Shown: positions 45,277-58,547, numbered from the stretch's first letter. The stretch is DNA of 64,000 nucleotides from Congeria kusceri (GCA_027627225.1 CM051024.1:43909847-43973846), one strand, 5' to 3'. Made by a program: numbers and translations. Notes: a model not told the origin generated them from the sequence alone.

Positions 45277-46144
45277 AACTGAAGGTCCTGCCACTGCTGC
45301 CAAACTGAAGGTCCTGCCACCGCTGCCAAAAGTAACCCCTATGCGTTTCCTAACTGAAGGTCCTGCCACCATTGCCAAAAGTAACCCCTATGCGTTTCCT
45401 AACTGAAGGTCCTGCCACCACTGCCAAAAGTAACCCCTATGCGTTTCCTAACTGAAGGTCCGGCCACCGCTGCCAAAAGTAACCCCTATGCATTTCCTAA
45501 CTGAAGGTCCTGCCACCGCTGCCAAAAGTAACCCCTATGCGTTTCCTAACTTAAGGTCCTGCCACCGCTGCCAAAAGTAACCCCTATGCGTTTCCTAACT
45601 TAAGGTCCTGCCACCGCTGCCAAAAGTAACCCCTATGCGTTTCCTAACTGAAGGTCCTGCCACCGCTGCCAAAAGTAACCCCTATGCGTTTCCTAACTGA
45701 AGAAGGTCCTGCCACCGCTGCCAAAAGTAACCCCGCTATGCATTTCCAAACTGAAGGTCCTGCCCACCGCTGCCAAAAGTAACCCCTATGCGTTTCCTAA
45801 TTGAAGGTCCTGCCACCGCTGCCAAAAGTAACCCCTATGCGTTTCTGAACTGAAGGTCCTGCCACCGCTGCCAAAAATAACCCCTATGCGTTTCCTAACT
45901 GAAGGTCCTGCCACCGCTGCCAAAAGTAACCCCTATGCGTTTCCTAACTGAAGGTCCTGCCACCGCTGCCAAAAGTAACCCCTATGCGTTTCCTAACTGA
46001 AGAAGGTCCTGCCACCGCTGCCAAAAGTAACCCCTATGCGTTTCCTAACTGAAGGTCCTGCCACCGCTGCCAAAAGTAACCCCTATGCGTTTCCTAACTG
46101 AAGAAGGTCCTGCCACCGCTGCCAAAAGTAACCCCTATGCGTTT
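45277..46144. repeat. 49-bp minisatellite, about 17-18 copies
   Basis: The unit reads AACTGAAGGTCCTGCCACC, then GCTGCCAAAAGTAACCCC and TATGCGTTTCCT. Copies are over 90% alike. At least three units carry an extra AAG (AACTGAAGAAGGTCC), and the first unit is truncated to ~26 bp. The minus-strand frame at 45118-45378 is a product of the repeat. Confidence 0.9.
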
Positions 46145-46254
46145 TCAGGCGACACAAAATAAAAATATAGCATATTTGGCATTGGGAATGGGTCCTATTA
46201 CAAGACCCTTTTAAATAAGGAAAATAATTACTGTGTTCATAATTATGCATTATG

Positions 46255-46900
46255 CATGCATGTCTGCAAAAGTGTTATGTACATATGTACGTACATCGGT
46301 AGGAGTGTACGAGGGTATGCAAACATACGTCTTGTTCGTATGCGGGTATGTACATATATTTATGCCTGTACAAATGTACAAAGGTATGTACATATGTATG
46401 TCTGTACGACTGTACGAGGATATGAACACATGTATGCATTTCTGTACAAGTGTACGAGGGTACATACATATGTATGCTTCTACGAATTAAAGATGGTATG
46501 TACACATATATGCATGTGTACAAGGGTATGCAAGTATGTCGGTATGAGTGTACGAGGGATGTACATGTGTATGTATGTCTATGCATTTGGACATATGTAT
46601 GAGTGTACGAGGATATGTATAAATGTATGTACATGTCTGCCCTTACGAGTGTACGATGGTATGTTCACACATATGAATGTCTGTATAAGTGTATGTTCAT
46701 GTGTATGCATGTCTGTACGAGTGTGTGATGTATGTATGTACGAGTATGTATGTATGTGTTATCAGTATGTTATCACTAAATGTATGTACCAGTATGTACC
46801 AGTCTGTAATACATCGACATACATATATGCACACATACATACATACACTCAAATGTACGTACGAGTATGTATGTATATAAAATTATGTATGCATGTATAT
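46255..46900. repeat. degenerate ~36-bp GTACGA/GTATGT repeat
   Basis: Words of the type ATGTACATATGTATG, CTGTACGAGTGTACGAGG repeat at about 30-42 bases. Stop codons are rare in several frames on both strands (a 241-codon Cys/Tyr/Met-rich plus frame and a 119-codon minus frame), which is expected from this composition, so no gene is called. Confidence 0.75.
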
Positions 46901-46904
46901 ATGC

Positions 46905-49016
46905 ATGACTGTAATGTATATATAATTTTAATTTTTCAATTGATAAACATTAATACTTATGTAAAATATCACTTTTTATAGATCTAGTCCCTTCAAAACA
47001 TTTCTTGCTCCGACACATTAACCAGACCCTGACCTTTACGCATGAATACATTAAAAATACATTCTAAAGGAAAACACAATCGATGTATCAGTATGCCACT
47101 GAAATACAGTAGTGGTATCAATAAACGCACGAAACATGCGCACAAGCAAAACAGAGTATAAAAATAATATAGGAAATAATTCCTTTGCATAATTATATTC
47201 AAAAGTGTCGGGTCAACATGTCCGAGCTATAACTGAAATACACCGACAAACCTGATGGTGAAATGCCCATTCTGTCATGACCTTTCCTTCAATACCTATA
47301 TGTTTGCATTTGCTGTTTTAATCAATTATTAATGCACCGTGTTTCTACTATGCAGCACACGTATGGTTTGCTACATATCATTCACCTAAACATTAAGGAT
47401 CTTCAGCTGTGAAAGTTTGAGCAAAATCCACCCAGCAGTTAAAGACGAGTATAGTACACCAAAATCATTGTTCTTTGGCCCATTTCCAATTTCCCAGAAA
47501 ATGACATGCAAATCTAATCCCAACTTTTTGTGCCAAGTTGCTACATAACTAACAAGACACACGAATGCCGGCAAAAACAACATCTTTTGCTGGGGTAACA
47601 AAACGAACAGACAAGTCGCCATTAGGATTAGACAAACAAGTGTACAATGCAACAATCTTTATTTGCTGACTGTATCCATAATGCACCCAAAATACCAGAG
47701 CACAAGAGGCAAACAATCAAACGTGATGATTTACACAATACTTTTACCGATACATTTCCACTTGGATGTGGGGTCTGAATGCGACCATTGAGGGACAGTA
47801 CCAACAGCCATTAGATACGAGGACTGGCACAATCAGAAGGGAATGTTTAGAATTATACATCAAACATTTAGCCAAACGATGCTGTCAAGTGTTGTTCATT
47901 ATTCAATTAGATTTGTATCAATTTTTTTTTTTTTCGTACAAGTATTATTTCCAGTTCTCATTGAGCCGTCGACCTATATTTGATGGACAAAAAATAAAAT
48001 GCAACCAGTGAAGGTCCTCTAGACAATCTGTACGAATTTTTGTATATTTTTGAAAATTTGATTTTTTAAATGTATCACAAATGGTCCCAAACATTCACCA
48101 CAAACAGCCCAGAATACACTTTGTTGAAAAATGTGGCACTTTAAAGTCTTGGTCACAACTCCATGCAAAACCCACAAGGGTAGAGACTTATTTACCAATT
48201 TTGGAGACCACATGAAAACTAAGTATTTTGCAAGTTAGTATCCAGCACACCTTGCGTAAAAAGTTCATCAGAAAATAAAGAGACAGACTTAAATATAATA
48301 GGAAACAAGTAATTTTAAAATAAACACCAATTTACCACAATTCGTACAAAATGTTTCAAATAATATTCAACACGAACAATCATTTTTAATTAAATTATCT
48401 CAACGATTTATGAAAAAGTTGTGTCAACACCACATCATATCATAAACAACAGATTAGCAGTACTCTTATTAAAATTTCATCTACTTTTTAATAATTATAA
48501 ACAAATCTACCCATAAATAATCTCTATTTACAGTAAAGATTTTTTTTCCAGTGATATGAAAACATTCATTTTAATTATTAATACAACTGTAATAACATCT
48601 TATGAAAAATGATGTCAAATTATCAAACAATTTATTTACCTGCACATGTATCCGTTTGACAACAACAACATTTCATTAAATACTTAAGCTTTATGTAGAC
48701 ATCATGTTTAATCAACAGTTTACCGCAAAGTGAATGAACGAAAAAATAAATGCAAATTCATACACCACAAGGTAATAATAAAACTGTTCTGCTTTGCATG
48801 TGTTAGAAAAGAAATGAATATAGTGAAATTTACAACAAATTACTAAATACAGAATAAGCATGTGACTTTCAAACAACAACAAATACAATTTCACAGATCA
48901 TCTACTTTCAGTTCATAAAGCTATGATTTTTTAAGACACATCTCCAGTATTATTTTGGCCCTTATAAAACATGGTCCAATACACTGATTATTAGTAGTTT
49001 TAATAATTGTGGCAAG
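46905..49016. other. non-repetitive AT-rich stretch
   Basis: No gene, RNA or repeat that I can support. Confidence 0.45.
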
Positions 49017-49018
49017 GA

Positions 49019-49183
49019 TTTTGAAGCACACAGCATCAGCACTATTTTCTGACTTGGGATTTTGTAGCACACAGCATCAGCACTATTTTCTGACTTGGGA
49101 TTTTGTAGCACACAGCATCAGCACTATTTTCTGACTTGCGATTTTGTAGCACACAGCATCAGCACTATTTTCTGACTTGGGAT
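49019..49183. repeat. 41-bp tandem repeat, four copies
   Basis: AGCACACAGCATCAGCAC, TATTTTCTGACTTGGGATTT repeats at exactly 41 bases with almost no divergence, so it is recent. Confidence 0.9.
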
Positions 49184-49189
49184 CTTTTT

Positions 49190-52100
49190 AAAAATATTCA
49201 ATTGTAAAAAAACACATTTCAAACTATTAATCAATGCATCGGCAAACAATAATTCTTTTATGCTCCTTTTATTTATTGTCCTACTGAAATTTATTATCTT
49301 GGAATAATTACACTTTCAAAGAAAATTCCATTGTTCCATTGCAAAAAATATCTACTTCTCCAATATATATTTTTTAGTTTACAGCGGTCAAAAGCATGTT
49401 TATTCATTCTATTGTACACATTATATTGGTATGCTAAAGCTCAGAAGTAAACTACAGTAAATGTTGCTCAAATAATGCAAATGATGTTCAAATTATTAAT
49501 GTGAACATGTGAAAATTGAAAACAATACGGAAGATCATTAAATTGCAAATTACATGCTCTTTGCGCATGTACACAAAATGTAAATAAATGATCATTCAGG
49601 AATATTTAGTTTTTACTCAAAAAGACACAAAATATATGAAATTCCTAGAAATCGTGAAATGATATTGAAGGAATAGGCTCTACAGCAGGGTAATAATTAT
49701 GGTAGTGAAAATCAATGCCTTTTTTGTAATGGCAATAAAACATTGTACATTTAAAGAGTATTCTCCTACAACTGACCTCTATGGATTAAACAAGTCCCAG
49801 TTTGTCTTCACTTGTTACATTTGGTACATTTCCTGACCAGTAATTACAGTTTTATCATTTTCAAAGTGTTTTATCACATACCAGACTTCATAAGTACCAT
49901 CATTTTCCAAAATGTTGTTATAGTTTCATATCACACAGCAGACTATCCCTGTATCAACTTAACAGTAGTTATAGGGACAATATTCTTGGACCTCCCTTCA
50001 AAGTTCCGACATTTATCCAACTACTGCGGTGTAGCCTAAGATGACCAAGGGAGACAACCTTCAAAAGTAGTGCAACTCCCAGGTCCCTTAGCTGGAAATT
50101 GGGAAATATTGCATCTGCTAACAGAATCTGAATGTCTGCTAATATTTGTTGTATTTTGTGTATTCTTTTTTCTTTTCAATAGTTTTCTTTTGACATAAAC
50201 TACTCCATTTATTAACTTTTTTTCTTGATTAATTCTCAATTTAATCAATTCTGCCAATGTTTGTTCTACATATTTTTTCTGAATTGTTCATTTATCATTT
50301 GAAATTGATATCAAACTGATTTGTAAATTTGTATTACCAAATACATTGATACTGTATTTTGAGGTCAGAAGTAGCAGTAGTACATTTTTTAATTCTGATC
50401 GCATTTTAAACATTGATAAATGCAGTGAATTTCACATACAATTATCACCCAATTACCATATTACTCAAATCTGCTTTAACATCAGCAAATATTGCTAAAT
50501 ACTGCTGCAATACAAGTTACTTCGTGATTATTTTCTGCAAAATACCTTACTCGGGCATTATATTAAAATGCTAATGAAACTTTATAACAGTAAAAATCTA
50601 GTATTTCTCAACAAAACAGCATGAAAGAAAGGCTAGAGCAAGATTTACTACTAGAAAAATTGCTAACCCTAGCCCTGAAAATTTGCTGAAAGTATTATGA
50701 TTATAACAATGAATATTGTTAAAATGAAGAAATAAATATGCTTTTACAAGTTATCTTTTGCAAAGCAAGATTTGCAAGTCACAGAAATACCTATTTAAAT
50801 GATAAACAATTATTAGATCTTTAATAACAACTTTTAAGCCATTTGACAGCAACCAAGGTTCAGTCGAACCATACACATTTCAAACAACAAGTGTCCCTGA
50901 TACACTTTTAATGGAGAACATGGTTAATGAGTATTAAAATCAATTTTGGGAGAAACTTAGTGTACAACAACAATGCCACAATGCCTATCACTAGTTGTTC
51001 TTCTCAATTTTTTTAGGACCAAAATGATATTGGAAATGTGTCTTTTAAACTTTTATTTTTGTACACTAAATGTAGATGATCTGTGAAATTGTTATTCACC
51101 ATTGTTGGAAGGTCGCATGTTCATCCTACATTTAATAAATCGGTGTAAATAAAGGTCACTATTTTACATTCACTGCTTTTCAACAACATGTCAAAACAAA
51201 ACTGTCCCATAAAAACACATGGTATACAAATCTGCATGAACTCCACATTCATACACGTGCAATAAACCACCGAAGAAACACATGTTCACATAGCGCCCAG
51301 TTATTTATGAAGCCTTATTGTCATCAGATGCATACTGAAGTTGTTAAAAAAATGCAATTTTGTGACAATTCTGTCTATATAAATGTTTAGAGACATAACA
51401 AGTAAAATTAAAATGTGACTCGAGTACATTTCTGGAAATACATTACCATAACACACATTAGAGCTTTTTGTGTCAAAAAATAAACTGCAGCCAACAAAAT
51501 GTTTTTAAAGGGGCGTACTGACGGTAGGTTCACAATAATATTTAGTAAAAGTAAAACTTTATTTGCAGAAAATTAATATTGAAGCAACGTTAAATAAATG
51601 GTTTTGTTTCTGTAAACATTTAGCAAACATTATTTTATCAAATGAAAAGTGGTCAACGGTGACACTGTCGCACGCGCGCGAATAGTTGTAGAAATAGTAA
51701 AATCAGCATGAATGAAAATGTACATGCAGTGCCGTTACGGCATACGCACCTTTAATAAAATATAATTGAAGAATTCAAATTTGTAGGCGCGAGTTCGATT
51801 CTTATTTTAACAATGTCTCCTTAAATTATACTTTGTCTTTTGTTTTCTCAACAATTCCATCAATTTTTTGTCAATAATTGAAAAATAGATCCAGGAAAAC
51901 AGGAAATTGTCTTGTTTTAATATATGTTTATATGCATGCGAAATACAGTCTATATGCCCCTTTAAAATATAAAACAAACAGTAAGTTTAAGATTCATTTG
52001 AAATTTGTCCCATTAAACCAAATCAATAAATTAATTAAATAGCCAAATACTTGATGCGAAATTTTTAACTTTATATACAATTTAATGATCGCAAAAATAT

Positions 52101-52450
52101 GTAGAAAATTACTATTATTTACAGTTCTTTTCTAAGCTGCAAAGTTGAATGATGCGCTTGTCAAACTAGAAGGAAATTTTAATACCCGAAAAAAAAAATC
52201 TAAACAAAATTACATAATGCATCTACAATATAGTAGGTATGATGATCTTAGCATGGAATATTTCACCTAAACTACTCCTCTTAAAATGGGAAATAAGCTT
52301 TATTAACTTGGGAGATGGCTATATACGGTGTAAATAATGGAAGGGTGGCAAACAACCATTTTTGCACAACTGATTAGAACTATATAATTTTTGGGTTAAA
52401 CATGGTGGGAAAAAAAGGCTAAACAAGTCCCCAGTGAATATAATGGTTTG
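49190..52450. other. 3.2-kb non-repetitive AT-rich stretch
   Basis: The longest stretch in the window without a visible repeat. No open frame over 75 codons and no splice pattern I trust. It could be intronic or untranslated sequence of a host gene. Confidence 0.45.
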
Positions 52451-52454
52451 CTTT

Positions 52455-52808
52455 AACAAGAGCACCGCCAACGGGTCCTGGACGCTCAACTTTCTCTTAA
52501 TGATAGTAGTCTGGGCTTTTGTTTAAACAAGAGCACTGCCAACGGGTCCTGGACGCTCGACTTTCTCTTAATGATAGTAGTCTGGGCTTTTATTTAAACA
52601 AGAGCACCAACTACGAGTCATGGACGCTCGACTTTCTCTTAATGATAGTAGTCTGGGCTTTTGTTTAAACAAGAGCACTGCCTACGGGTCCTGGACGCTC
52701 GAGTTTCTCTTGATAGTAGTCTGGGCTTTTGTTTAAACAAGAGCACTGCCTACGGGTCCTGGACGCTCTACTTTCTCTTAATGATAGTAGTCTGGGCTTT
52801 TGTTTAAA
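52455..52808 (+). repeat. 71-bp tandem repeat of an element left end, five copies
   Basis: Copies begin AACAAGAGCAC at 52455, 52526, 52597, 52668 and 52736 and continue with ACGGGTCCTGGACGCTCGAC and TTTCTCTTAATGATAGTAG. AACAAGAG...CGCTCGACT is the left-end module of the dispersed elements, so a terminus itself has been amplified. Confidence 0.85.
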
Positions 52809-52979
52809 CAATAGGTTCATCACAGTCATGAAGTATGTTGCATTTCAAGTCAATACCTGTTATAGATACTGAGAAATTTGACCTAAAGCAAAAATTCTAA
52901 GTTCCCAAAAGGGCAATAACTCAAGAAAAATACTTAATAGTTATCTCCTCTTGTCTACAGTCTGTAGGACACAGATGCC

Positions 52980-53290
52980 CCCACATTCCGCTGTATGTCA
53001 CAAAACTCTGCTGATGTCAGAAAAACTGCACCAAAATATCCAGGTGCACAAGTTCACATGCTGACGAACATGTTCATAAAGTTTCATCAGTCTACCAGTT
53101 ATACTTTTAGAGTTACACACGACACAAATCCAAATATGTCATTTTTTGCTAAAATATGGGCCATAATTCCATTGATGGCGGAAAAAAAATGCACCAAAAT
53201 ACCCAGGTGCACAAGTTCACATGTTGATTAATATGTATATCAAGCTTCATCACTCTAGCAGTAATACGTTTAGAGTTACGTGCGACACAA
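52980..53290 (+). repeat. two ~170-bp units with CCAGGTGCACAAGTTCACATG
   Basis: Paired units share GATG-x-C-x-GAAAAA, TGCACCAAAATA, CCAGGTGCACAAGTTCACA and CATCA-x-TCTA-x-CAGT. A further partial unit is at 54010-54130. Confidence 0.65.
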
Positions 53291-53294
53291 GCCC

Positions 53295-53998
53295 AACAAG
53301 AGCTGTCAGAGGACAGCACGCTCGACTATTCAAAGTATTTCAGTTGGTACATATTTTGGATAGTGGAAGGGGCATACATTTGCTAAAATACAAAACTTTT
53401 AAGTGAAGCCTTGTATAGTTTGTACATTTTGGAAATGGGGCATAACTCTGTCAAAATACAAAATAGAGTTATGGGGAATGTTCACCCTGATACTGGAGTT
53501 GATGACAAAGCCATATTCCAAGTTTCAAGTGAATAGCTTTTGTTGTATTGTTGTTACAAGACTTTTGAATATAAACTTTAACCAAAAATCTATGTGAAAA
53601 AGGGCATAACTCTGTCAAAATACCAAACAGAGTTATAGGGAATGTTGCCCTTGATACTGGAGTTGATGACACAGGTTAGTTCCAAGTTTCAAGTGAATAT
53701 GAATAGCTTTTGTAGTATTGAAGTTAGAAAACTTTTGAATATAAACTTTAACCAGAAAATGTAAGTGAAAAAGGGGCATAACTACAGAGTTATAACATAA
53801 AAGAGTTATGGGGAATGTTGCACCTGACACTGGAGTTGAATGACAAAGGTATATTCCAAGTTTCAAGTGAATAACTTGTTTAGTTTTGAAGTTACAAGAC
53901 TTTTCAATAAAAACTAACCAAATTCAGACGCGGATGCCGACACAAGACACCGGGGGAAGTAAGAAAGCTCACCTATTCTTCGAATAGTTAAGCTAAAA
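53295..53998 (+). mobile_element. complete family-F element with both ends
   Basis: The left end AACAAGAGCTGTC, GGACAGCACGCTCGACTATTC (split here) is followed by about three family-F units. The right-end hairpin AGCTCACCTATTC-TTC-GAATAGTTAAGCT lies at 53966-53994 and is followed by AAAAA. The left CGACTATTC and right GAATAGTTAAG are inverted counterparts, giving subterminal inverted repeats. No coding capacity. Confidence 0.65.
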
Positions 53999-54370
53999 AT
54001 GTAAATTTTTGGTTAAAAAAGGGCCATAACTCTACTAATGTCTGAAAAATATACCAAAATACCCAGGTGCACAAGTGCACATGCTGATTAGTATGTTTTT
54101 AAAGTTTCATCACTCCAGGAATACTGTGGAATCAGTTAAATTTGCGGGGTACACATTTCGCGCACTTGAGTTTGCTGACATATTTGCGCAGTCAAAATAT
54201 GCAAAGTTTTAAGTTGAAACAAAGGCAGATAAATTCGGAAATACAAATCAAAGGGGTACCTGCCTTATTGTATCGTCATCCCCTTTTGGTAGTGATCAAG
54301 TAATGAAAGTTTCAAATAGATACCTTTGATAGTTTTTTGAGAAATGGACTCGGACAAAAAAACTTAACCA

Positions 54371-55357
54371 AACAAGAGCTGTCTCAGGACAGTGCGCTGG
54401 ACTATTCAACTGCTTTGTTAGAGTTATGGGCCTTTATCACTACAAACAAGAAAAATAATGAGCGGAAACCGTTTTTCTATTTTTAGTAACAGTGACCTTG
54501 ACCCCACCCACCCCATATGCAATCCAAAGCGAGGTCTTGATATAAGGTATCCATGTATGAAGTTTCATTAAAATATCTCGATGCTTTCTCAAGTAAATAA
54601 GCCGAAACCTTTTTCTATTTTTAGTAACAGTGACCTTCACCCCACCCATATGCAATCCCAAGCGAGGTCTCGATATAAGGTATCTATGCATGAAGTATCA
54701 TTAAAATATCTCTATGCGTTCTCAAGTTATTGAGTGGAAACCGTTTTTCTAGTTTTAGCAACAGTGACCTTGACCCCACCCACTCCATATGCAATTCCAA
54801 GTGAGGTCTCAATATAAAGTATTTATGTATTTACTTTCATTAAAACATCTCAATGCGTTCTCAACTTACTGAGTGGAAACCGTTTTTTCCGTTTTCAGTA
54901 ACAGTGACCTTGACCCCACCCACCCCATATGCAATCCAAAGCGAGGTCTCAATATAAGGTATGTATGTATTAAGTTTCATTAAAATATCTCAATGCGTCC
55001 TAAGTTATTGAGCGGAAACCGTTTTTCCATTGTTAGTAACTGTAACCTTGACCCCACCCACCCCATATGCAATCCCAAGTGAGGCCTCGCTAGAGATATG
55101 GTGGTGTTGCAGGCAAACTTGAAACTGAATTTCTAGTACAAATAGGGGCATAATTCTGCTAAAATGCTGGTCACAGTTATAGGTCTTGGCCAGTGACATT
55201 ATATAATGACCCTGAAGGCATGTGAAGTTTCAATTGAATATCTGTAGTAAATATAGAGATATGGAGTTGTTGCACGCAAACCTTAACTACAGCATTACGC
55301 AGACGCTGACTAACGAGTGCGTAGTATAGCTCAAACTATTTTGTGAATAGTCGAGCT
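54371..55357 (+). mobile_element. element with AACAAGAGCTGTC left end, family-A core and GAGCTAAAA right end
   Basis: The left end is at 54371-54407 (CTGTC-TCAG-GACAG hairpin, GCGCTGGACTATTC). Five family-A units are near 54497, 54637, 54767, 54908 and 55050. The right hairpin at 55328-55357 pairs AGCTCAAACTATT with GAATAGTCGAGCT, followed by AAAAA. A second terminal hairpin, AGCTCGACTTTT with AAAAGTCGAGCT, lies at 55401-55431. Confidence 0.65.
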
Positions 55358-55434
55358 AAAAACGTAACACTTAACAAACGCAGACGCTGACGACTACAAT
55401 AGCTCGACTTTTTTCTTTTAAAAGTCGAGCTAAA

Positions 55435-56600
55435 AATGTCTTCTATGCAAACATCCCTTTGAATGAACCTCAGGCAAACATCCCTTTGAATGAACCTCAG
55501 TTTGGGAGACACACAGCAAATTCAGCTCTCATGCATTCAACTTTACAGCTGCAGTCCGAGAAAGAGCAAAACAATATCATAGTCCACGAAACCACCAAAA
55601 ATCATTCCTACTAAAGCAGGATACACAAACTACTTTGTGACATCTGTATGCAATATCGGATACACATTTCAAGAACTACTACATGACGAATTATTAAAGA
55701 AACACCACAATAAAAAATACCAAAGCAGTCACCAAACAAAAACCTCATTATGAACTGTAAATATCTTATTTTGTACCATCTGAAAAGTGCATTATGATGC
55801 TGTAAAGTACAACAAGAATTTGTGTCAGACAATAACCAAACATTTTCAGATTTTTAGTTAGGCCTAAAAAAATGTTGGTTTGTTTCTGGTTACATGCCCA
55901 AAACAAGCATTGTCAGTGTCAACCCCCCAAAGAAGTGTTTTGTCAGAAGGAGTTATGGTCCTTGTACTCTGCACTTCGGTATCATTATAAGTATCAAGTA
56001 GAATCCCTTCAACACTTTAGAGTTACACTCCACACAAGAAACGGGACAGACAGAAGGATGGACAATGTGATTACTAAATGCCCCTGAAGGTCCCGTCCAT
56101 GCGCCTGTCGAAGTTAAAGATATACTTTAAAATAAAGTTGACTTTTCGATTTGTTCTCATGTTATTGAACAGAAAACTGTTTTTTACTATTTTTAGTAAC
56201 AGTGATCTTGACATTGACCCCACCCAACACACCCCAAATACAATACCAAGTAAAGTAATGCTAAGTAAAAAAGCACATATTTTTGACAAATTTCAAACTA
56301 GAGTATCAAAATTGGTCTACAGGTTCATTTTAATATAGGGAATAAGTGTCTCAAGTTTGAATAAAATCCCTTAACCTATCCAAATAGCCTATATGCAAAT
56401 TTTGAAGTGTAAAAATGCCCATAAATTGGACAAATTTCAAACTAGAGTTACCAAACTTGGCCTATAGGTTCATTTTTATATGGGGAATAAAAGTTTTAAG
56501 TTTATTCAACTCCCCTAAGCCATTCCTGAGAAACTAGCTAACCAAATAACTTTAACCTAGACCGGACACCGACGCCAATGCTGGGGCGAGTAGAAAAGCT
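55435..56600. other. mostly non-repetitive stretch with fragments of repeat families
   Basis: Has a 27-bp tandem pair AAACATCCCTTTGAATGAAC (55449, 55476), one family-A unit near 56200, and two ~120-bp units (CAAATTTCAAACTAGAGT, 56285 and 56440). It ends with CGACGCCAATGCTGGGGCGA and CTTTTCGAAGAAAA. Confidence 0.5.
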
Positions 56601-56639
56601 GGACTTTTCGAAGAAAAAATTAAAATTTAATAATATGGT

Positions 56640-56880
56640 GGACTAACCTGAAATATGGAAGTCAATTTGGAAAGAGGGTGAACAATATAGAATTATGGAC
56701 AATTCGGAAATACGGTGGACTATTCACAATTGTGGTGGACTATTAGGAATTATGGTGGAAGATTGGAAATATGGACGATGCATTAGAAACAGGTGTGACA
56801 CATTACAAATTGGAATTATATTGGACAATTCAGAATTATGGTCTACACATTGGAAATACGGACAATTTGGAAAATGTTAG
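56640..56880. repeat. degenerate ~18-20 bp repeat (GGACAATTCGGAATTATGGT)
   Basis: Variants of GGAAATATGGTGGACTATTC recur about twelve times with drifting period. The frames across it are not genes. Confidence 0.65.
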
Positions 56881-57440
56881 ATCCATTGAAAATATTTTGT
56901 ACACATCAAAAATATGCTGGACAAATCGGACAAATGATGAAAACAATGGTTTACCACATGCTGTTTGCATGCTTAGACATGACATCATTTACAATCATCT
57001 AATCTTACCTTCAACTGACTTGGTGTGATGGTTTTCAAACAGGCACACAATCGTCATAGACGCACATTCTTGATGGACAGACCAACTGGACAACCTGTGT
57101 AAAATCTATTTGTCTTCCCAAAAATATTGGATTGACGATATTCTGTTAACCTTGAATCATAATCTTTGGAATCAAACATTTAAAATCAATTGAAATTCAA
57201 ATTAGAAATAAAACATTTCTGTGTAGAATTTATTCACATTTTACTTCCAAATCAAAACGGCTGTTTTTCCCAACAGATGCATGCTTTCAAATTTTGGTAC
57301 GTGTTGCTGCTGTCTTGGCAATGATCATGTTCCCAAAGCTATTTTAAACTTCAAGTTTGAAATGAAAATAAAAGGAATTTTGTCTACTGAAAACAGTTTC
57401 ATAGGAAATGTGTTCAATGCAAAACTGTGGACATTGGACG

Positions 57441-57660
57441 ACAATATACATAGGACAGCCACTGACCGAAATATACATCAAGCCTAATCAGTATGGGCCC
57501 TAGTGATAGAAAAAGGACTAAATTTTAAATTGCAGACATCCGACTACTCAACAATACACAACGGACAACCACTGACCACAACATAGATTAAGCTTAATCA
57601 GTATGGGACCAAGAGTGATGGAAAAAGGACTAAATATTAAATTGCAGGCATCAGACTACT
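57441..57660. repeat. ~110-bp tandem pair
   Basis: ACAATATACATAGGACAGCC, then CACTGACC and CTAATCAGTATGGG, recurs at 57551 with ~85% identity. Confidence 0.75.
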
Positions 57661-57846
57661 CTACAATTCAATTGGAGAATGATTGGAGAATGCATTTTCC
57701 AACATTGTAATGCAAAATGCTAAGATTTTCAACTTCAAGTCTGATGGATCATTTTCAACTTCAAGACTGACTGATCTGAACCCACTTTGAAAACTAAACC
57801 AATGGCCAAATACATAAATATTCTTACCTGAAACAAATGTCTGCAG

Positions 57847-58547
57847 TCATTCTTCACACTTCTGCAACGCCTCCATGAAGACTGCCCCCAATGTATTTGG
57901 CCGCTTGAAGTCTGTTGGATCTTTCCCCTTCACTTTGGTTTCCACGGCAACCACTGGTAGATGCAGGATGTTCACATTTCCACTCTGTAGAAAATGTGCA
58001 TTTTTTTTATTCTGCACGGGTGATGGCTGGCAACCAAATTTGCATCATCACGACACAATATGGTACATGGTTTCCATAGTAACCATTTGCAGTCACTATT
58101 ATTATTGGTCACATTTACCCTCTATTCACAACCCTGCATCATTACGTGGCCCAAAGGCACTAATAAAAATATGCAAACAGCTTGTTTGGTGCTGGGAGCA
58201 CAACAATATTACCGTTTCAGAACGAACTACACACGTTAGTCATCACAGGTGAACCAAAATTTTAACAGAATACGAAATCGAGATATTAGTCTCAAGTTGT
58301 TTATATAATTATAATAATCTAAATTTCCTGTGGTAAATATTAAATACAGTAATACACGTTTCAGAAAAAATGAAAAACTTGGAAATAAACACAAGTGAAA
58401 GTCGTATTCCGAAAATTATGCAAGTAAAGATTAATAAAATACAACATAGCTGTAATAAAAAATACTGTACTAAAAGGATTAAATAAAGTTCAACATAACA
58501 ATGCAGAAATGGTTTTCTACCCTTTGATAAAATGGCGCGCACAGCAT
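57847..58547 (-). CDS. possible two-exon small gene on the minus strand
   Basis: On the minus strand an acceptor-like TTTTCTACAG lies before an exon at 57984-57838 that reads 45 codons to TGA at 57849-57847. Its composition looks protein-like (NILHLPVVAVETKVKG, DPTDFKRPNTLGAVFMEALQ). A donor-like TTTCAG-GTAAGA follows the stop, so the 3' untranslated region may itself be spliced. Upstream, a CG-rich block at 58521-58700 looks like a promoter and first exon. ATG 58547-58545 gives nine codons to a donor-like AAAGG-GTAGAA at 58520, in phase with the second exon across a 536-bp intron, for about 54 residues. A different ATG at 58572-58570 (MWTTEVRGNAVRAILSK) joins out of that phase. I do not recognise the protein. 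The exon is better supported than the start. Confidence 0.35.

Noticed and set aside
46256..46981. 241-codon Cys/Tyr/Met-rich frame
   Set aside because: It lies in a degenerate GTACGA/GTATGT repeat that lacks stops on both strands; a 119-codon frame overlaps on the other strand. No gene-like signal.
57875..58252. 125-codon plus-strand frame
   Set aside because: It lies antisense to the better-supported minus-strand exon with matching splice signals.
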